DNA of 9,862 nt. It comes from an uncultured bacterium. GTDB taxonomy: Bacteria; Actinomycetota; Coriobacteriia; Coriobacteriales; Coriobacteriaceae. Made by a program: the position numbers and the translations under genes. The stretch covers positions 1-9,862 of the forward strand of contig CAJMRR010000073.1 in assembly GCA_905215835.1 (NCBI GenBank), written 5' to 3'. The notes below the pieces were generated by a model. It did no database searches. It saw nothing but the letters and a program-made list of their open reading frames with translations, and was not told the DNA's origin. Shown in pieces: positions 5,827 through 9,862 of the stretch (its first letter is position 1; every line of letters begins with the position of its first letter).

Positions 5827-6231
5827 GTGGCAGGTATGTCGGAAGCAACTAGGACTCGCACGCATGCGCCCGAGGTTAGGCAGTGCGCCGTCGAGATCCT
5901 TCAAGAGGGGGTCGGTCACCGCGCCCTCGCCGCAAAGCTTGGCATTCCCCAGGCCACGGCTCGTCAGTGGGCCCGCGCATATGCCGTGGGCGGTGCCGAC
6001 GCCGTGCTCAATGCGGGCGCTCGTCATCACACCTATTCGTACGACGTAAAGCTCGCCGTGGTTAAGGACCGTCTGGAAAACGGCCTGACGGTTCGCGAGG
6101 CCATGATTAAGCACAAGATTCCCAGCGAGTCTTCGGTCAAGGCTTGGTGCCGTCAGTATCGCGATGGCGGCGCCGATGCGCTTATCGATAAGCCGCGCGG
6201 TCGCAAGCCGCGCGTTAAAAAGGCGGAATAG
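5827..6231 (+). CDS. Small protein with two tandem helix-turn-helix units, IS3/IS150 OrfA-like, no integrase partner
   Basis: The 134-residue basic protein consists of two related units: residues about 15-62 (EVRQCAVEILQ ... LAAKLGIPQATARQWARAY) and about 71-123 (DVKLAVVKDRL ... MIKHKIPSESSVKAWCRQY), both ending in GGADA(V/L). This is the layout of the DNA-binding OrfA subunit of IS150/IS3-type transposases. The tail KPRGRKPRVKKAE is strongly basic. No OrfB integrase, terminal inverted repeats or frameshift product follow; a terminator comes directly after the stop. It starts at GTG 5827, with AAGG (5816-5819) 7 bases away; the ATG at 5836 has only a badly spaced AGG. GC content matches the host, so it may be a domesticated OrfA acting as a DNA-binding regulator. 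A role with the downstream Ech operon is only a guess from position. Confidence 0.8.
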   Translation: MAGMSEATRTRTHAPEVRQCAVEILQEGVGHRALAAKLGIPQATARQWARAYAVGGADAVLNAGARHHTYSYDVKLAVVKDRLENGLTVREAMIKHKIPSESSVKAWCRQYRDGGADALIDKPRGRKPRVKKAE

Positions 6232-6243
6232 CGAACGGGATGG

Positions 6244-6266
6244 TGCGCCCACAGGGGCGCATTTTT
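6244..6266 (+). terminator. Rho-independent terminator after the two-HTH gene
   Basis: TGCGCCC (6244-6250) pairs perfectly with GGGCGCA (6255-6261) around ACAG, followed by five T (6262-6266). It starts 13 bases after the stop codon and separates this gene from the Ech operon. Confidence 0.85.
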
Positions 6267-6357
6267 CTTGCCGCCCCTCTGCTCCAAAGCGGACGGACTC
6301 CTTACCCCGTACGCCTAAAACTCCCCAGTTGACCGAAAACCTGCCGCCGCTACTCCT

Positions 6358-6384
6358 CAATTGAGCTATAACGTTAAACAATTG
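6358..6384 (+). promoter_or_regulatory. Candidate promoter/operator region of the Ech operon
   Basis: TATAAC (6367-6372) is a reasonable -10 element, but no -35 box is found at normal distance. It is flanked by two CAATTG hexamers (6358-6363 and 6379-6384) whose starts are 21 bp apart, about two helical turns. A dimeric regulator could cover the -10 region. TTGACC at 6329-6334 with TACTCC at 6351-6356 is an alternative weak promoter. Confidence 0.35.
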
Positions 6385-6412
6385 CAGCGTTTTTGCATGG
6401 GGGAGTGATGGT

Positions 6413-9295
6413 ATGACGCTACTGTATTTCCTTACCCTGTTTCCGCTGGTACCGGCGTTGGGCATGCTGCTCGCGCGCGGTGACCGCGCCCGCGATGCGG
6501 TGGGGCTCATGGGCTCCGGCATTATTATGGCGGTGACAGTTGTAGTCGCCGTCATGTTTTTTGGCACGGGTCCGCAGAGCTTTGAGGTTGCCCCCGGCAC
6601 CTCGCATGTGCTCTCGATCATCAGCTCCGTCATCGATGTCATCCTGTGCGCCGTCATCCTGTACAGCGCGTACAAATATAGGAACGCGCTCACCACGGTG
6701 CTCGGCGTGGTGCAGCTGGTGGGTTCGGTTGCCTTTGCGACCATGACGCTGCCCGCGGCCGAAGCCGTCACCGCAACGCCGCTCTACCTAGACTACATGA
6801 GCGTAATTATGGTCCTCGCCGTCGGCATTGTCGGCAGCCTTATCTGCGTGTATGCCCTGGGCTACATGAAGGACTTCCAGGCTCACGACGAGCACGAGGC
6901 CGCGCTGCGCGGGCAGACCGCGCCCGACCGTCGCCCGCAGTTCCTGGCGCTTATGTTCCTGTTCCTCTCGGCCATGTTCGTCATCGTGACGAGCGACAAC
7001 CTTGAGTGGCTGTTCTGCGGCTGGGAAATCACCACCGTGTGCTCGTTCCTCATGATTGGCTACACGCGCACGCCCGAGGCCATCAAGAACGCCTTTACCC
7101 AGATCATCCTCAACATGCTGGGCGGTATCGCGTTTTTGGCCGGACTCATGTACCTGCACGTTAACGGCATGCCGCTGACCATCTCGGGCATGATTGAGCT
7201 TTCCGGCGCCGGAACCGCGCAATCCGCGCTGCTGGTGATGCCGGTCATCCTGTTGTCGCTCGCCGCACTCACCAAGGCCGCACAGATGCCGTTCCACACT
7301 TGGCTGCTCGGTGCCATGGTTGCACCCACTCCCACGAGCGCCCTGCTGCACTCGTCAACCATGGTCAAAGCCGGCGTGTTCCTAATGGTCAAGCTGAGCC
7401 CGCTCTATGCTATCTATCCCGTAACCGGCTTTATGGTCACGAGTGTGGGCGCCATCACGTTTTTGCTCGCTGCCCTCATGGCCATCTCGCAGAGCAACGC
7501 CAAACGCGTGCTCGCGTACTCCACCATTTCCAACTTGGGCCTCATCAGTGCCTGCCTGGGTGTCGGCGCGCCCGAGGCCGTGTGGGCCGCCATCTTCCTG
7601 ATCCTGTTCCACACGGTGGCAAAGTCGCTGCTATTCCTGTGCGTGGGCACGGCCGAGCATCATATCGGCAGCCGCAATATCGAGGACATGGACGGTATGT
7701 TCAGCCGCATGCCGCACCTGACACGCCTGATGATGCTGGGCATCATGGGCATGTTTGTGGCGCCGTTTGGCATGCTCGTGTCCAAGTGGGGTGCCCTGGT
7801 GGCGTTTGCGCAGACCGGCAACGTGCTCATGATCATGGTGCTTGCCTTTGGCTCGGCCGCGACGTTCTTCTTTTGGGGCAAGTGGCTTGCCAAGCTTTCG
7901 GGCGTCGACCCCACGGCTCAAAACGTTGAGGTCAATGTCCATAAGACCGAATGGATGGCGCTCAACACCATCGCCGCGCTGCTGATTCTGTGCTGCGTGG
8001 CGTTCCCGGTTATCTCGAGTGGCCTGGTGTCGCCTTACTTGGCCATGGTGTTTGGCCGCGTGCCGTACGTTATTGGCAAGGACGCCATGTATCTGATGGT
8101 GGTCATCGTGGCGTTTATCGCCGTGGTGCTGCTGACGTCGTTCCGCGTGAGCAATAAGCCGCACGTCAACGTGTACCTTTCGGGCGTGGGAACCGATAAA
8201 TATCGCCATTTCCGCGGCTCGATGGGACGCGAGGTGAAGGCCGAAAAGCGCAATTGGTACTCGGAGGACGCCCTTGGCGAGAAGCGTATTGGCCCCGCGG
8301 GTAGCGTCGTGTGCTGCAGCATTATCTTGTTTGCGCTGCTGTGTTGCGCGTGGATTGGGCCCGAGCGGCTTGCCATGAGCGCGCCCTCGGTGCTGCGCGG
8401 TAAGTATTTCGAGGGCTCGGGCGTCGTGGGCATTTTTATTGGCACCGTGGCGTTTGCCTTGCTGGCGCCGCTTGTGGGCGGCCTAATCGACGGCGTTGAC
8501 CGTAAACTCTCGGCTCGCATGCAGGGCCGCGTGGGCCCGCGCCTGCTGCAGCCCTTCTACGACGTTGCCAAGCTGCTGCGCAAGGCCCCTGCCAGCGTAA
8601 ACACCATGGACGACACCTATATGGCATGTGCGCTCATCTTTACCGTGGTGGGCGGCGGCATCTTTGTGTCGGGTTCCAACACGCTGCTGTGCGCCTTTAT
8701 GGTGACGCTCGCCGCGATCTTTGTGGTGTTGGCGTCCGCCTCGACGCAAAGCCCGTTTGCCCAGGTCGGCGCTGATCGCGAGCTGCTGCAGGTTATGAGC
8801 TACGAGCCCGCCGTTCTGCTGATGAGCGTGGGCCTGTACCTTGCCACCGACAGTTTCGATTCCATTGCCGTGACGGGGCAGTCGGCCCCCATCATCGTGT
8901 ACAGCGCGCCCATTTTCCTCGCGTTGCTCGCGGTGCTTACCATCAAGCTGCGCAAGTCGCCGTTTGACCTTTCGTACTCGCATCACGCGCATCAGGAGAT
9001 CGTCCAGGGCGTCGCCACCGAGATGAGCGGCGGCACGCTAGCCAAGATGACCCTTATGCACTGGTGCGAGACCGTGCTGTTTTTGATGTGGGTGGGCATG
9101 TTCTTTGTTTGGGACAACCCGGTGAGCTGGATCGTGGCCCTGGTCGTGATGGCCGCGACGTACTTTGTCGAGGTGCTGATCGACAACACCTTTGCCCGCA
9201 GCACCTGGCGCAGCTGCTTTAAGCTCGGGTGGGGCGTGGCGCTGGTGTTTGGCCTGCTCAACCTTATGCCCATCCTCGTCGACGTATTTATTTAG
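6413..9295 (+). CDS. echA-echB: Energy-converting hydrogenase membrane subunits EchA and EchB fused
   Basis: One 960-residue polypeptide joins two membrane subunits that are normally separate. Residues 1 to about 625 are the NuoL/EchA antiporter-like subunit: E205 (GWEITT), K288 and H295 in LTKAAQMPFHTW, APTPTSALLHSSTMVKAG (304-321), K364 in NAKRVLAYSTISNLG, and H400/K404 match the proton-path residues of the family. Residues about 665-960 are the NuoH/EchB subunit: DRKLSARMQGRVGPRLLQPFYD (696-717), DRELLQVMSYEP (788-799) and the PFDLSYSHHAHQEIVQG segment (850-866). Extra hydrophobic segments around 560-580 and 630-648 bridge the two. There is no internal stop or change in codon use at the junction. 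The complex couples ferredoxin/H2 electron transfer to ion pumping. GGGGGAG lies 7 bases before the ATG. HyfB-HyfC of a formate hydrogenlyase is an alternative, but the next gene looks more like EchC. Confidence 0.88.
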   Translation: MTLLYFLTLFPLVPALGMLLARGDRARDAVGLMGSGIIMAVTVVVAVMFFGTGPQSFEVAPGTSHVLSIISSVIDVILCAVILYSAYKYRNALTTVLGVVQLVGSVAFATMTLPAAEAVTATPLYLDYMSVIMVLAVGIVGSLICVYALGYMKDFQAHDEHEAALRGQTAPDRRPQFLALMFLFLSAMFVIVTSDNLEWLFCGWEITTVCSFLMIGYTRTPEAIKNAFTQIILNMLGGIAFLAGLMYLHVNGMPLTISGMIELSGAGTAQSALLVMPVILLSLAALTKAAQMPFHTWLLGAMVAPTPTSALLHSSTMVKAGVFLMVKLSPLYAIYPVTGFMVTSVGAITFLLAALMAISQSNAKRVLAYSTISNLGLISACLGVGAPEAVWAAIFLILFHTVAKSLLFLCVGTAEHHIGSRNIEDMDGMFSRMPHLTRLMMLGIMGMFVAPFGMLVSKWGALVAFAQTGNVLMIMVLAFGSAATFFFWGKWLAKLSGVDPTAQNVEVNVHKTEWMALNTIAALLILCCVAFPVISSGLVSPYLAMVFGRVPYVIGKDAMYLMVVIVAFIAVVLLTSFRVSNKPHVNVYLSGVGTDKYRHFRGSMGREVKAEKRNWYSEDALGEKRIGPAGSVVCCSIILFALLCCAWIGPERLAMSAPSVLRGKYFEGSGVVGIFIGTVAFALLAPLVGGLIDGVDRKLSARMQGRVGPRLLQPFYDVAKLLRKAPASVNTMDDTYMACALIFTVVGGGIFVSGSNTLLCAFMVTLAAIFVVLASASTQSPFAQVGADRELLQVMSYEPAVLLMSVGLYLATDSFDSIAVTGQSAPIIVYSAPIFLALLAVLTIKLRKSPFDLSYSHHAHQEIVQGVATEMSGGTLAKMTLMHWCETVLFLMWVGMFFVWDNPVSWIVALVVMAATYFVEVLIDNTFARSTWRSCFKLGWGVALVFGLLNLMPILVDVFI

Positions 9296-9307
9296 GAGGC
9301 GGCATCC

Positions 9308-9862
9308 ATGGATCATAAAATGTCGCGCTCGCCGTGGGTTATTCATTACGACGGCTCGAGCTGCAACGGCTGCGATATCGAGGTGCTGGCCTCGCTCACG
9401 CCGCTGTTCGATGCGGAACGCTTTGGCGTGGTCAACACCGGCAACCCCAAGCATGCGGACATCTTTTTGGTGACGGGGTCGGTCAATGCCCAGAACCTGC
9501 CCGTCGTGCGCCAGATCTACAACCAGATGCTCGAGCCCAAGTGCGTGGTGGCCTGCGGCATTTGCGCGTGTTCGGGCGGCGTATTCCGCGACGCCTATAA
9601 CGTGATCGGCGGCGTGGACCGCGCGATTCCCGTGGACGTGTACGCGCCCGGGTGCGCCATCCGCCCCGAGACCGTGATCGATGCCATCGTGGAGGCGTGC
9701 GGCATCCTGGACCAGAAGGAGACCGTGATGCGCGCCGGCGGCGATCCGCTCACCGTGGGCGGTGCCGCCACCTGGGACGGTGGCGTTGAGCTGGGCGAGG
9801 ACGGGTTTGTGGCCGCGGGGGCCGGGGCCAGTGTCGACGCAGGCGCGGCTGACGGTGGGCCC
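9308..9862 (+). CDS. echC: Hydrogenase small subunit, NuoB/EchC-like, 3' end missing
   Basis: This is the small subunit carrying the proximal [4Fe-4S] cluster next to the NiFe catalytic subunit. Expected ligands are visible: C19 and C22 (SCNGCD), C86 (GICACSGG) and C116 (PGC). The stretches SPWVIHYDGSSCNGCDIEV, DAERFGVVNTG and GGVDRAIPVDVY are typical of EchC-type proteins. After the cluster the usual PGCPPRP reads PGCAIRP. The family core ends near residue 135, yet the frame continues to the window edge at residue 185 through a Gly/Ala/Asp-rich stretch, so the protein is extended and may run into another domain. AGGAGG (9294-9299) overlaps the stop codon of the preceding gene and is 8 bases from this ATG, implying translational coupling. 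The large subunit and ferredoxin-like subunits should follow downstream. Confidence 0.9.
   Translation, partial: MDHKMSRSPWVIHYDGSSCNGCDIEVLASLTPLFDAERFGVVNTGNPKHADIFLVTGSVNAQNLPVVRQIYNQMLEPKCVVACGICACSGGVFRDAYNVIGGVDRAIPVDVYAPGCAIRPETVIDAIVEACGILDQKETVMRAGGDPLTVGGAATWDGGVELGEDGFVAAGAGASVDAGAADGGP

Noticed and set aside
6164..6364. OrfB-like product by frameshift from the two-HTH gene
   Set aside because: The overlapping frame shows no DDE integrase motif, no proper A6G slippery site is present, and a strong terminator follows immediately.
5779..6771. Minus-strand frame of 330 codons across the two-HTH gene and the Ech start
   Set aside because: It runs opposite two supported genes and through a terminator, with no family motif.

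Overview
The window reads as chromosome from a high-GC, anaerobic, fermentative actinobacterium. I infer the Coriobacteriia, probably a Collinsella-like organism, from three things: GC-rich codon use, an Ech-type membrane hydrogenase, and an actinobacterial-style initiator tRNA. This placement rests on general knowledge and no database comparison was possible.

Layout. (1) 1-1635, plus strand: the 3' part of a fused dihydropteroate synthase-HPPK gene (folate synthesis), then, directly after its stop codon and in the same frame, a divergent biotin-protein-ligase homologue. (2) 1675-1702: a hairpin terminator between convergent genes. (3) 1781-2554, minus strand: coaX, type III pantothenate kinase (first step of CoA synthesis). 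Regions 1-3 together form a cofactor cluster (folate, biotin, CoA). (4) 2692-2867: a promoter, an initiator tRNA-fMet gene and a strong terminator. (5) 2917-3216: four tandem imperfect palindromes about 81 bp apart with fixed internal geometry. No gene in the window explains them. (6) 3357-5387: a multidomain Old Yellow Enzyme / 2-enoate-reductase-type flavoprotein with its own terminator. (7) 5500-5826: an AT-richer stretch that may hold a decayed regulator fragment. (8) 5827-6231: a small protein with two tandem helix-turn-helix units, like IS3/IS150 OrfA but without an integrase partner, followed by its own terminator. (9) 6413 to the window end: start of an energy-converting hydrogenase operon. 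Its first gene fuses the antiporter-like EchA subunit to the NuoH-like EchB subunit, and the second is the NuoB-like EchC subunit, cut by the window edge.

How the parts relate. The Ech genes encode a membrane complex that couples electron transfer to proton or sodium translocation and H2 turnover; the catalytic large subunit must lie downstream. The flavoenzyme suggests NADH-dependent reduction of an unsaturated compound as an electron sink, which suits an anaerobe, but its substrate cannot be read from sequence. The most unusual items are the palindrome array, the EchA-EchB fusion, and the ligase homologue that has lost its catalytic motifs.
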